Positions 16,512 to 24,934 of a stretch of DNA of 64,000 bases are shown piece after piece. The notes below the pieces were generated by a model. That model had not been told where the DNA came from and searched no databases. It saw only the letters and a list, made by a program, of their open reading frames with translations. Each line of letters starts with the position of its first letter. Within the stretch, counting starts at the first letter, position 1. Source of the DNA: Amycolatopsis bartoniae (GTDB lineage: Bacteria; Actinomycetota; Actinomycetes; Mycobacteriales; Pseudonocardiaceae). The stretch spans positions 248,001 to 312,000 of the forward strand of contig NZ_JACHWH010000006.1 in the NCBI RefSeq assembly GCF_014191255.1, written 5' to 3'. The position numbers and the translations under genes were made by a program.

Positions 16512-17633
16512 ATGAAAACCCGCATCGCCACCGCTGTCCTGGCCGCCGCGCTGCTCACCGCCTGCGCCCGCGACCCCCAGCCCGCGAGCCTGCCCCCCGC
16601 CCCCAGCGCCACGTCCACCGCCACGTCCACCGCCGTGGCCGAGCCGTGCGCTTCGGTCATCACGCGGATGAGTGAGCGGGAGCGGCTGGCGCAGCTGCTG
16701 GTCGTCGGCGTCGACCCGGCCGATCCGGACGCCGCGGTGCGGCTCGTGCGCGAGCAGCAGGTGGGCGGGGTGTTCATCGGCGGCAACGCCACGGCGCTAC
16801 TGCGGAACAACGCCCTGGACGCGGTGCAGCACGCCGCCCGGTGGGGCGTGTCGATCGCCGTGGACGAGGAGGGCGGCCGGGTCCAGCGCATCGACGAGCT
16901 CGACGGCACGCTGCCCAGCGCCCGCACGATGGCCCGCACGAAGACCGTCGACCAGGTGCGCGCCGCCGGGCGCGAACGGGGTGCGCAGCTGCGGGCGCGC
17001 GGGGTCACGGTGGACTTCGCGCCGAGCCTCGACGTCAGCTCCCAGCCCGACGACGGCCCGATCGGCGACCGGTCGTTCAGCAGCGACCCGGCCGTGGTCC
17101 GCGCCTACGGGCTCGCCTTCGCCGCCGGGCTGCGCGACGCCGGGATCACGCCGGTGTTCAAGCACTTCCCCGGGCACGGGCACGCGGAGGGCGACTCCCA
17201 CGCCGGTCAGGTCACCACGCCCGCACTGGCGTCCCTGCGCACCGTCGACCTGGTGCCCTACCAGGACGTCGCCGGGTTCGACGGCGGCGCCGTGATGGTC
17301 GGGCACCTCACCGTGCCGGGCCTGACCGACGGCGTGCCCGCGTCCCTGTCTCCCGCCGCGTACCGGCTGCTGCGCGAGGACTACCACTTCACGGGCCCGG
17401 TGCTCACCGACGACCTCGGCGCGATGAAGGCGATCACCGGCACCTACCGGCTGCCCGACGCCGTGCTCCACGCACTGCTCGCGGGCGCGGACCAGGCGCT
17501 GTGGTCCTCCGGCGGGAACGTGAGCGCGGTGCTCGACCGGCTGCAGCAGGCCGTGGACTCCGGTGAGCTGCCCGCCACGCGGGTCACCGACGCGCTGGGC
17601 CGGATCCTGCCCGCGAAGCACGCCTGCGGCTGA
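16512..17633 (+). CDS. GH3 lipoprotein, NagZ-like beta-N-acetylhexosaminidase
   Basis: 373-residue glycoside hydrolase family 3 protein. The N-terminus MKTRIATAVLAAALLTAC is a lipoprotein signal with Cys18, so the enzyme is anchored outside the membrane. The catalytic domain has DEEGGRVQR, KHFPGHGHAEGDSH (the His/Asp dyad loop typical of NagZ) and LTDDLGAM with the nucleophile Asp. It probably releases N-acetylglucosamine from peptidoglycan fragments or chitin oligomers. TAGACT (16475-16480) and AGGAG close to ATG 16512 support the start. It is divergent from the M24 peptidase gene. Confidence 0.86.
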   Translation: MKTRIATAVLAAALLTACARDPQPASLPPAPSATSTATSTAVAEPCASVITRMSERERLAQLLVVGVDPADPDAAVRLVREQQVGGVFIGGNATALLRNNALDAVQHAARWGVSIAVDEEGGRVQRIDELDGTLPSARTMARTKTVDQVRAAGRERGAQLRARGVTVDFAPSLDVSSQPDDGPIGDRSFSSDPAVVRAYGLAFAAGLRDAGITPVFKHFPGHGHAEGDSHAGQVTTPALASLRTVDLVPYQDVAGFDGGAVMVGHLTVPGLTDGVPASLSPAAYRLLREDYHFTGPVLTDDLGAMKAITGTYRLPDAVLHALLAGADQALWSSGGNVSAVLDRLQQAVDSGELPATRVTDALGRILPAKHACG

Positions 17634-17660
17634 CCAAGATCACCGGCGCCGGTTTCGCCC

Positions 17661-17675
17661 TATACTGGCTCGTCA
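17661..17675 (+). promoter_or_regulatory. -10 element for the CYTH-CHAD gene
   Basis: TATACT (17661-17666) is a near-consensus -10 hexamer eight bases before ATG 17675, without a Shine-Dalgarno. It suggests a leaderless transcript. No clear -35 is seen. Confidence 0.5.
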
Positions 17676-19162
17676 TGCCGACCGCCGTGACCCTGCGCTG
17701 GCTGGGCCGCCCCACCCGGGGTGAGCCCGCCGAGCTGCTGCGTGCGCTGGCGCCGCTCACCGCGCGGTTCGAGCCCGCGCTGGGGCCACCCCGCGTGCAC
17801 ACCGCGTCCTATCTGGACACCGCCGACTGGCGGTTGCGCCGCCGCGGCCTGGAACTGACGCACGAAGGCGCCTCCGGACCGGGTTCGCTCGTCCTCGGCG
17901 CGCACGCGGTCAAGCTGACCGAGCCGCCCGCCTGGCCGGCCCGGATCGACGGGCTGCCGGAGGGGGACCTGCGGGAGGCGGTCGCGGGGGCGATGAGCGT
18001 GCGGGCGATCGCGCCGAAGGTCCGCAGCCGGACGGTGTGGCGCGAAATCGTGCTGTGCGACGCCGAGGGCGCGGAGGCCGGGCGCCTGCGGTGGGCCGAG
18101 GCGACGACGCTGCACCCGGTGCGAACCCCGCCCGTGGTGCGCGTGACCGTGCACGGCAAGCGCCGGGTGGCGCGCACGCTGCTGGAGAGCGGCGAGTTCG
18201 AGCCCGCCGACGGCAGTGCCTACGACGACCTGCTCGCCGCGTGCGGCCTGCCGGAACCGCGCCCCACGGGGATCACCCCCGGCATGCCCGCCGACGCCGC
18301 CGTGGCGACCGCGCTGCTCGGGTTCGCCGACGCGATCAGCGCGAACGTCGAGGGCACCCTCGACGACGTGGACCCCGAGTTCCTGCACGAGCTGCGCGTG
18401 GCCGTGCGCCGCACCCGGTCACTGCTGAAGGTCGCCGGGGACGTGCTGCCCGGCAACCTCGCCGCCCGGTTCGCGCCGCGGTTCAAGGAGCTGGGCGACC
18501 TCACCACGCCGACCCGCGACCTGGACGTGTACCTGCTCGACTTCGACGCACTGGCCGCCGGGCTCACGGTCGCCGGACCCGCCGTGCTCGCCCCGTTCGG
18601 CGAGTTCCTGCGCGAGCGCCGGGACACCGAGCGGAAAACCCTCGTGCGGGGACTGCGCGCCCAACGGTTCACGCGGCTGCTCGAAAGCTGGCGCGCCACG
18701 CTCAACGGCGTCGTGACCACTCCCACGGCACATTCCACTGTGGACGACCTGGCCGCGAACCGGTTGCGGCGCAACGCGAAACGCCTCGTGCGCCACGCCA
18801 AGGCCATCACCGGAGACTCCCCTGCCGAGGACGTGCACACCCTGCGCAAGCGCGCCAAGGAACTGCGCTACGCACTGGAGGTCTTCGGCCCGCTGTGCGA
18901 ACCCGGACCGCACCGCACGGCCGTCAAGGAGCTCAAGCGGCTGCAGGACGTGCTCGGCGCGTTCCAGGACGGCGAGGTGCAGAGCACGACGCTCCGGGCC
19001 TACGCGCAGGAGATGCTCCACAGTGGACTGGCCGATGCGCCGGTGCTGCTGGCGATGGGCGAGCTGCTGGCCGGGTTCGTCCGCCGGGAACGCGAGGCGC
19101 GCGACGAGCTGACCGGCGCGCTGGCCCGGTTCCTGAGCGCGTTCACGCTGCCGGTGTCCTGA
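17675..19162 (+). CDS. CYTH and CHAD domain protein
   Basis: 495-residue protein. An N-terminal CYTH-like triphosphate-tunnel domain (about residues 1-200) is followed by a helical CHAD domain (about 205-490). The CHAD signature appears as FLHELRVAVRRTRSLLKVAG, with conserved His and Arg, and again in DVHTLRKRAKELRYALE. CHAD domains bind polyphosphate and CYTH domains act on triphosphate substrates, so a polyphosphate role is likely. Oddly, the CYTH start reads TLRWLG where the family normally has ExExK, so its catalytic N-terminal strand may be inactive. The 3' end overlaps the convergent MFS gene by 20 bp. Confidence 0.85.
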   Translation: MPTAVTLRWLGRPTRGEPAELLRALAPLTARFEPALGPPRVHTASYLDTADWRLRRRGLELTHEGASGPGSLVLGAHAVKLTEPPAWPARIDGLPEGDLREAVAGAMSVRAIAPKVRSRTVWREIVLCDAEGAEAGRLRWAEATTLHPVRTPPVVRVTVHGKRRVARTLLESGEFEPADGSAYDDLLAACGLPEPRPTGITPGMPADAAVATALLGFADAISANVEGTLDDVDPEFLHELRVAVRRTRSLLKVAGDVLPGNLAARFAPRFKELGDLTTPTRDLDVYLLDFDALAAGLTVAGPAVLAPFGEFLRERRDTERKTLVRGLRAQRFTRLLESWRATLNGVVTTPTAHSTVDDLAANRLRRNAKRLVRHAKAITGDSPAEDVHTLRKRAKELRYALEVFGPLCEPGPHRTAVKELKRLQDVLGAFQDGEVQSTTLRAYAQEMLHSGLADAPVLLAMGELLAGFVRREREARDELTGALARFLSAFTLPVS

Positions 19163-20510
19163 CGCGCCGCAGCATCGGGGAGGTCAGCGCGCACACCGTC
19201 GCCAGCAGCCCGAGCGCGACGCCGAGGGCGAGGCGGGCGCCGTCCGTCGGGTGGGGCGGGCGGAAGAACGCGGCGCCCAGGACGGCCACCCCGACGGTCG
19301 CGCCGAGCTGCTGCACCGCGTTGAGCAGCCCGGACGCCGAACCCGTCTCGTGCGGGGCGACGCGGGACAGCGCGTTGGCGAAGAACGGCACGGTGAACAC
19401 CCCCAGCCCGACACCGGCGACGAGCAGCGGGGCCGCGAGGTACCACGCCGGGGCGGCGGCCGGGACCCGCAGCAGCACGGCGACCGCCGCCACGCCGAGC
19501 ACCACCAGCACCACCCCGGCCCGCATCACCCGCGCCCCGAACCGCGGCACCAGCACCAGGCCGGTGGTCAGCGACCCGAGGGCGAGCCCGCCCGACCACG
19601 GCAGCATCGACAGCCCCGCGCCGAACGCGCTCGCGCCACCGGACGCCAGGAACACCACGAGCACGAACATCACCCCGTTGAGCACCGCGAAGAACAGCAG
19701 CGACCCGGCCAGCGACGCCGGGAACACGCCGTCGCGGAACAGCCCCGGCTCGACGAGCGGATACGCCGCGCGGCGCTGCTGCCCCGCGAACCCCGCCAGC
19801 ACCAGCACGCCACCCGCGAGGCAGCACCACGTCCACGCCGGCCGGCCCGCGTCGGTGCCCTGCACCAGCGGATACACCAGCAGCCCGGTCGCGACCGCCA
19901 CGAGCACGGTGCCGAGGCCGTCCAGGCGCAACGCGTGGGGCGAGCGGTCCTCACGCAGCAGCGGGCAGGCGAGCAGCGCCGCCACGCCCAGCGGCACGTT
20001 GACGAGGAACACCGACCGCCAGCCGAACGCGTCGGTCAGCGCACCGCCGGACAGCGGGCCCGCGACGGCGGCCAGCGCCATCACCGGGCCGATCGTGCCC
20101 AGCGCGGCGCTCAGCTCCCGTCCGGTGAACATCGCGCGGATCAGGCCGAACGTCTGCGGGACGAGCAGCGCGGCGCCCGCGCCCTGCACCGCGCGGGCCG
20201 CCAGCAGCACGCCGATGCCGGGGGCGCACGCGCACAGCGCCGAGCAGACGACGAACACCGCGAGCCCGGTGGCGAACACCCGGCGGCGCCCCAGCAGGTC
20301 GCCCAGGCGCCCGCCGCTGATCAGCAGCACCGCGAACGGCAGCGTGTAGCCCGCGGTGAGCCACTGCAGCTGCCCGGCGCTCGCGCCCAGCTCGGTCCGG
20401 ATCACCGGGGCGGCGACCTGCACGATCGTGGCGTCGAGGAGGTTCATGGCCTCGGCGACGAGCAGCACGCACAGTGCCGCCCGCCGCCGGGCGTAGGGGA
20501 TCGCGGTCAT
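19143..20510 (-). CDS. MFS drug-efflux transporter (DHA2-like)
   Basis: 455-residue major facilitator with 12-14 hydrophobic helices. Motif A appears as GGRLGDLLGRRRVF after the second helix. Motif C-like Gly/Pro sequence occurs around MALAAVAGPLSGG, which is typical of proton-driven drug antiporters. LLDATIVQVAAPVI in helix 1 is the DHA2 type. It likely exports a toxic or secondary metabolite. ATG 20510 was chosen; TACCGT lies seven bases upstream on the same strand, consistent with a leaderless start. It is divergent from an AsnC-family regulator gene, the probable controller. Confidence 0.85.
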   Translation of the reverse strand: MTAIPYARRRAALCVLLVAEAMNLLDATIVQVAAPVIRTELGASAGQLQWLTAGYTLPFAVLLISGGRLGDLLGRRRVFATGLAVFVVCSALCACAPGIGVLLAARAVQGAGAALLVPQTFGLIRAMFTGRELSAALGTIGPVMALAAVAGPLSGGALTDAFGWRSVFLVNVPLGVAALLACPLLREDRSPHALRLDGLGTVLVAVATGLLVYPLVQGTDAGRPAWTWCCLAGGVLVLAGFAGQQRRAAYPLVEPGLFRDGVFPASLAGSLLFFAVLNGVMFVLVVFLASGGASAFGAGLSMLPWSGGLALGSLTTGLVLVPRFGARVMRAGVVLVVLGVAAVAVLLRVPAAAPAWYLAAPLLVAGVGLGVFTVPFFANALSRVAPHETGSASGLLNAVQQLGATVGVAVLGAAFFRPPHPTDGARLALGVALGLLATVCALTSPMLRRVRTPAA

Positions 20511-20591
20511 GACCACGACGGTAAGAAGAACCCCGTCTCGCTCTCCGCATTCAGCGGCAATCTGGACGATTTCCTCCATCGAGGACGCTCT

Positions 20592-21551
20592 ATGCTGCGG
20601 AACATGCCACTCGACGAGCTGGACCGCGGCCTCGTGCACGCGCTGCACCTCGACGGGCGGGCGCCGTTCACGCTCATCGCGGACGTGCTCGGCACCTCCC
20701 AGCAGACGGTGGCGCGCCGGTACCGGCGGCTGCGCGAGGAGCACGGGCTTCGCGTCGTCGCCCGGCTCGCGCCGCGCAAGGTCGGGCAGGTCGAGTGGTT
20801 CGTGCGCCTGCGCGCCACCCCGGACGCCGCCGTCGAAGTCGCCCGTGCCCTGGCCGCGCGCGACGACACCACGTGGGTGCAGCTGACCTCGGGCGGCACG
20901 GAGATCGTGTGCCTCACGCGCGTGCCGGGGACCCAGGCGCCGGACGCGTTGCTGCTGCACCAACTGCCCCGCACCCCGCGCGTGGTCGCGGTGTCGGCGC
21001 ACTGCCTGCTGCGCATGTTCGTCGGCGGACCCGTCGGCTGGGCGGCCCGCGCCACCGCGCTGAGCCCCGAACAGGCGGCCCGGCTCACAGCCGAACCGGA
21101 AGCGGACACCGGCGAGTCCGTCGACCTGAGCGGGGACGAGCCGCTGTTCACCGCGCTGGCGCGCGACGGGCGGGCCACCTTCGCCGACCTCGCCGCCGCG
21201 ACCGGGCAGGCCGAGCCGACCGTCCGGCGGCGGGTGCACGACCTGCGCCGGACCGGCGTGCTGTACCTCGACATCGACCTCGACCCCGCCGCGCTCGGCT
21301 ACCACGCCCCAGCGCTGCTGTGGCTGTCGGTGCGCCAGCCGCGGCTGGCCGCGGTCGCCGAGGCGCTGGCCCGGCAGCGGGAGGTCGCGCTCGTGGCCGC
21401 CACGACCGGGCCGACGAACCTGCTCGCGAGCGTCCTGTGCACCGACGCCGACGCGCTCTACACCTACCTCGCGGACACCCTCGCCACGATCGAGGGGGTC
21501 GGACACGTCGAGAGTGCGCCGATCATCCGCACGCTCAAGCGGACGGCCTGA
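20592..21551 (+). CDS. Two-lobed Lrp/AsnC family regulator
   Basis: 319-residue regulator with a duplicated layout. HTH 1 is at about residues 5-55 (LDGRAPFTLIADVLGTSQQT then ARRYRRL), followed by a ligand-binding segment. A second HTH lies at about residues 180-225 (LARDGRATFADLAAATGQAE), followed by another AsnC-type domain to the end. Double-length AsnC proteins are common in actinomycetes and often control a neighbouring exporter. GAGGA (20581-20585) six bases before ATG 20592 supports the start; ATG 20604 is a shorter option. It diverges from the MFS gene with 81 bp between the starts. Confidence 0.83.
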   Translation: MLRNMPLDELDRGLVHALHLDGRAPFTLIADVLGTSQQTVARRYRRLREEHGLRVVARLAPRKVGQVEWFVRLRATPDAAVEVARALAARDDTTWVQLTSGGTEIVCLTRVPGTQAPDALLLHQLPRTPRVVAVSAHCLLRMFVGGPVGWAARATALSPEQAARLTAEPEADTGESVDLSGDEPLFTALARDGRATFADLAAATGQAEPTVRRRVHDLRRTGVLYLDIDLDPAALGYHAPALLWLSVRQPRLAAVAEALARQREVALVAATTGPTNLLASVLCTDADALYTYLADTLATIEGVGHVESAPIIRTLKRTA

Positions 21552-21586
21552 CTACGGTAGGGCTCTTATCCCACTGAAGGAGACCG

Positions 21587-22192
21587 ATGGACCCCTTGGA
21601 GACGACGCGCAGGTCCCTGCACGGCGTGGCGGAGCTGGTGCTCGCCGGACCGCAGTACCGGCGCAGCGGCCGGATCCGGCTGCGCGTCACGCCGGGCGGC
21701 TTCGGCACCACGCTCGACCCCGCGCTGCGGGTCGACGGCGCGGAGCTGGTCGCCGGCGCCCGCCGGATCTCGCTGTCCGGCCGCACCTTCGCCGAAGTGG
21801 CGCGCGACGCCGAGGTGGAGCCGGGTGCGCCGGAGGGCCTCTACTCCGACGGTTCCGGCGTGCGGGTGGACGAGCCGATCGTGCTGGACTTCGCGGTGCT
21901 GGAGACGATCCTGTCGGCCTACGCCGCCGCGGACGCGGCGCTGCGGGAGTTCGCCCCGGGCGAGGAACCCGTGCTGTGGCCGGAGCACTTCGACGTCGCG
22001 GTGACCGTGGACGAGGTCAACTACGGCGTCTCCCCCGGCGACGGCTACCTGCCCGAGCCCTACGCCTACGTCGGCCCGCACCGGCCGCGGCAGGGGCCGT
22101 TCTGGAACGCCCCGTTCGGCGCCGCGCGGCCCGTGCGCGAGCTCGGCGACCTCGCGGAGTTCTTCGCCGAAGGCCGAGCAGCCGCCGCATGA
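21587..22192 (+). CDS. Conserved actinobacterial protein of unknown function
   Basis: 201-residue soluble acidic protein. No signal peptide, membrane helix or familiar catalytic motif was recognised. The middle is rich in beta-like and acidic stretches, and the C-terminal half contains FDVAVTVDEVNYGVSPGDG and PYAYVGPHRP. Aromatic-rich patches of this kind occur in uncharacterised actinomycete proteins. GAAGGAGA precedes the ATG at good spacing. It follows the AsnC regulator by 35 bp and may share its transcript. The 289 bp after its stop hold no convincing gene; one weak hairpin (CGTGCCG...CGGCACG) lies within them. Confidence 0.65.
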   Translation: MDPLETTRRSLHGVAELVLAGPQYRRSGRIRLRVTPGGFGTTLDPALRVDGAELVAGARRISLSGRTFAEVARDAEVEPGAPEGLYSDGSGVRVDEPIVLDFAVLETILSAYAAADAALREFAPGEEPVLWPEHFDVAVTVDEVNYGVSPGDGYLPEPYAYVGPHRPRQGPFWNAPFGAARPVRELGDLAEFFAEGRAAAA

Positions 22193-22481
22193 CGCCAGGA
22201 AAGCCGGGGCAGCCCGGCGAGTGCGGACCGCCCCGGCGTGGAGCAATCGAGCGGACGCTGGCCCCGACCGGTCGTCGCGACTGCTCCCCTGCGAGCGGCG
22301 TGAGTCCCCGGTGGAGCGCCGCCCGCCCCCGTCGTGCCGTTGCCCCGAGCACCGGCACGCGAACCAGTCTGCGCCGTTCGGTCCAGTGTGGATACGGCCG
22401 GAAGTCCCAACCCCGCGGGGACCAAGGCTCCCACCCGTTCGGGTCGTTTCCGGTGATCGACCGGCGGGAAGCGTGGTGCGC

Positions 22482-23372
22482 GTGAGCGCTCCGGAAGGGG
22501 TGCGCGCGACGGCGCTGCTCACCGCGTACGCCCGCGCCCAGGAGTCGGCGCGTCCGGACCGGCTGTTCGACGACCCGTGGGCGCGGCTGTTCGTCCGGGA
22601 GGCGACCGCCTTCACCGGGGAGGGGCTGCCGCGCATGGGGATGGCGCGCGACGAGAACATTTCCCCGCTGTGGCATGCGTTCAGTTCCTACTTCGCCGCC
22701 CGCACCCCGTTCTACGACGAGCGTCTGCGGCGGGCGGTCGAGGCCGGGGCGCGGCAGGTCGTGCTGCTCGGGGCCAGTATGGACACCCGCGCCTACCGGC
22801 TCGGGCTGCCGGGCGGCACGACGGTGTTCGAAGTGGACAGTGGGTCGGTGCTGGAGTTCAAGAACGGCGTCCTGACGCGTCACGGCGCCCGGGCCACGTG
22901 CCGGCGGGTACCGGTGCCGGTGGACGTGCGGGACGCGTGGGACGGTCCGCTCGTCGAGGCCGGGTTCCGCCGGGACGAGCCGGTGGTGTGGCTCGCCGAG
23001 GGCCTGCTGATGTATTTCACCGCGCAGGAGAGCGACCGGCTGCTGGCGAGGGTCACGGCGTGCTCCGGGGAGCGCGCGCTGCTGCTGACCGAGTATCCGG
23101 CGCGGATGGTGGACGAGGCGACGATGACCGCCCGCGCCACCGACGAGGCTGAGCGGATCTCGGCGATGATGATGGCGAACGTGGTGCACTCGGGGCCCGG
23201 CGGCGAGCCCGCGGAGTGGCTGGCGCGCCACGGCTGGGCCGGTGAGGTCACCGACATCGCCGCGCAGCTGCGGCGCTGGGGGCGCGACGTGCCCGACGTG
23301 TTCGCCGACGCCCCGGACCGCGTGCCGGTGTGGCTGATGGCCGCGACCCCGGGTCAGGGCACCACGCGGTAG
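22482..23372 (+). CDS. Class I SAM-dependent methyltransferase (LCMT/TIGR00027 type)
   Basis: 296-residue methyltransferase. The N-terminal GVRATALLTAYARAQESARP and the SAM-binding VVLLGASMDTRAYRL are diagnostic of the leucine carboxyl methyltransferase-like family common in mycobacteria and other actinomycetes. Later motifs include WLAEGLLMYF. The substrate is usually a carboxylate or phenol of a secondary metabolite and is unknown here. Several GTG codons could start it (22473, 22476, 22482); 22482 was chosen because it gives MSAPEG and has GGGAAG about ten bases upstream. The end overlaps the convergent phosphoesterase by 19 bp. Confidence 0.82.
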   Translation: MSAPEGVRATALLTAYARAQESARPDRLFDDPWARLFVREATAFTGEGLPRMGMARDENISPLWHAFSSYFAARTPFYDERLRRAVEAGARQVVLLGASMDTRAYRLGLPGGTTVFEVDSGSVLEFKNGVLTRHGARATCRRVPVPVDVRDAWDGPLVEAGFRRDEPVVWLAEGLLMYFTAQESDRLLARVTACSGERALLLTEYPARMVDEATMTARATDEAERISAMMMANVVHSGPGGEPAEWLARHGWAGEVTDIAAQLRRWGRDVPDVFADAPDRVPVWLMAATPGQGTTR

Positions 23373-24091
23373 TGCGTGGTGAGCCGCTCGTCGTCGTCGA
23401 GCACGTGGAACGCGACGGCGGGCGGCAGGTCGTAGTCGAGCACCGGCCCGGACTCCCACGGCAGCCGCAGCGTCGAGACGATGCCGGGAGCCACGCGCAG
23501 GGGTTTGCCCGCGAAGGTGGTCGCCGCCCCGGTGTGGGCGTGCCCGCACAGGAGCGCCGCGACCCGCGGATGCGCGGCGATCAGGTCGGCGAGGCGGTCC
23601 TCGCGCTGCTGGCGGATCTCGTCGACGAAGGGACTGTGCAGCCGCACCGGCGGGTGGTGGAAGCACACGAACACGGGGGCGTCGCCCGCGCCGTCGAGGA
23701 CGTCGCCGAGCCAGGCGAGGGTTTCGTCGTCGAGCAGGCCCTCGTCCCGGCCGGGGATCGACGAGTCACACAGCGCGAACACGGCGCCGCCGGCGTGGTG
23801 GACCTGGTTGACCGGGCCTCCCGAGGCCGGTTCACCGAGCAGCACCTGCCGGTAGGGCTCCCGCACGTCGTGGTTGCCCGGGCAGGTGAACACCGGGACC
23901 GGGGACTTCAGCGCCGCCCGCACCTCCTCGTACTCGGCCGGGGTGCCGTGGTCGGCGAGGTCGCCGGTGACCAGCAGCGCGGTGACCGGCTGCGACAGGG
24001 TGTTGACGTAGTCGAGCACGCGCGCCGCGCGCTCGGCCCGGACCGGGCTCCCGTCGAGGTGGGGGTCGCTGACGTGGGCCAGCACGATCAT
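23354..24091 (-). CDS. Calcineurin-like metallophosphoesterase (CpdA-like)
   Basis: 245-residue class III phosphodiesterase. All metal-binding motifs are present in order: SDPHLDG (DxH), GDLADHG, GNHD, FHHPP and GHAHTGA. The CpdA group hydrolyses cyclic nucleotides or phospholipid diesters in the cytosol. A strong AGGAGG (24101-24106) sits about nine bases before ATG 24091. The upstream region is shared with the divergent tetR gene and its palindromic operators, so expression may respond to the same repressor. Confidence 0.88.
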   Translation of the reverse strand: MIVLAHVSDPHLDGSPVRAERAARVLDYVNTLSQPVTALLVTGDLADHGTPAEYEEVRAALKSPVPVFTCPGNHDVREPYRQVLLGEPASGGPVNQVHHAGGAVFALCDSSIPGRDEGLLDDETLAWLGDVLDGAGDAPVFVCFHHPPVRLHSPFVDEIRQQREDRLADLIAAHPRVAALLCGHAHTGAATTFAGKPLRVAPGIVSTLRLPWESGPVLDYDLPPAVAFHVLDDDERLTTHYRVVP

Positions 24092-24180
24092 GGCGGTCGC
24101 CTCCTGGGAAGTCGGTCGTCCCGGCCAGGCTAGAGCACTTCTCCCCGCGCTCGAACCAGTTAATTCGCCGGACGAATCGA

Positions 24181-24222
24181 CGAACATGTTCGTTCCGAAC
24201 TTGTTCGTCACGAACATGTTCG
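24181..24222. promoter_or_regulatory. Three phased palindromic operators
   Basis: CGAACATGTTCG occurs at 24181-24192 and again at 24211-24222. Between them, CGAACTTGTTCG (24196-24207) differs by one base. Centres are spaced exactly 15 bp. The flanks extend the two outer sites to ACGAACATGTTCGT. They overlap the tetR promoter, so they are the probable binding sites of the TetR protein encoded next door. Confidence 0.75.
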
Positions 24223-24229
24223 TTACAGT
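24201..24229 (+). promoter_or_regulatory. tetR-monooxygenase promoter
   Basis: A -35-like TTGTTC (24201-24206), a 17-base spacer and TACAGT as -10 (24224-24229) place the start point at or next to ATG 24236, giving a leaderless mRNA. The -35 hexamer lies inside the middle operator, so a bound repressor would block polymerase. Confidence 0.6.
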
Positions 24230-24235
24230 GGTGGC

Positions 24236-24934
24236 ATGACAGCCGCGCCGTCCGGTCCCTCCCGCAGCCGCCGGGAGCGCCCGGCGAAACCCGCCCTCAC
24301 CCGCGCCGGGATCATCGCGACCGCGGTGGCCCTGCTGCGGGCGGAGGGGCTGCAGAAGGTGACCATGCGGCGTCTGGCGCAGGAGCTCGACACGGGGCCG
24401 GCGTCGCTGTACGTGTACGTGGCCAACACCGCGGAGCTGCACGCGGCCGTGCTGGACGAGCTGCTCGGCACGGTCGACCTGGCACCGGTCCACGCGGGCG
24501 GCGACTGGCGCGAGCGCATCCTCGCGGTGCTGACCTCCTACACCGCGGTGCTGTTCGACCACCCGAGCCTGGCGCGGTCGGCGCTGCTGGCCCGCCCCCG
24601 CGGCGAGCACTACCTCCAGCTGCTGGAGGGGCTGCTGTCGCTGCTCGACGAGGGCGGTGTCCCGCCCGGTCAAGCGGCGTGGGGTGTGGACGTGCTGCTG
24701 CAGCACGCCACCGCCACCGCGGCCGAGCACGCGGGCCGGGACGACGAGGCCGACCAGGCCGACTGGGACGCGGTCGCCCGCGCCGTGCGGGAGGTGGACG
24801 CCTCCCACCCGCACCTCGCCGCGATCGGCGAGGACCTGCTGTCGGGCAGCCCGCCCGAACGGCTCACCTGGGGGTTCCGGGTGCTGCTCAACGGCATCGC
24901 CTACACCCCGCGGACTGCCAAGGAGAAACCATGA
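24236..24934 (+). CDS. TetR/AcrR family repressor
   Basis: 232-residue regulator. An N-terminal HTH (about residues 22-70: LTRAGIIATAVALLRAEGLQ then TMRRLAQELDTGPASLYVYV) precedes a helical ligand domain of the TetR class C type. It probably represses its own operon through the three CGAAC palindromes upstream and is released by a small molecule handled by the monooxygenase. The start codon sits six bases after the -10 element, consistent with a leaderless message. Its stop overlaps the monooxygenase ATG (ATGA). Confidence 0.88.
   Translation: MTAAPSGPSRSRRERPAKPALTRAGIIATAVALLRAEGLQKVTMRRLAQELDTGPASLYVYVANTAELHAAVLDELLGTVDLAPVHAGGDWRERILAVLTSYTAVLFDHPSLARSALLARPRGEHYLQLLEGLLSLLDEGGVPPGQAAWGVDVLLQHATATAAEHAGRDDEADQADWDAVARAVREVDASHPHLAAIGEDLLSGSPPERLTWGFRVLLNGIAYTPRTAKEKP

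Noticed and set aside
19251-20600. Long open frames opposite the MFS gene and similar antisense frames opposite polX, thiolase and the hybrid kinase
   Set aside because: At this GC content antisense frames stay open by composition. Their translations are repetitive and lack motifs, while the other strand encodes clear families.
22190-22485. Frame of about 98 codons whose ATG overlaps the stop of the preceding gene (ATGA)
   Set aside because: Its product is Arg/Pro/Gly-rich low-complexity sequence with no domain, and it overlaps the methyltransferase start.
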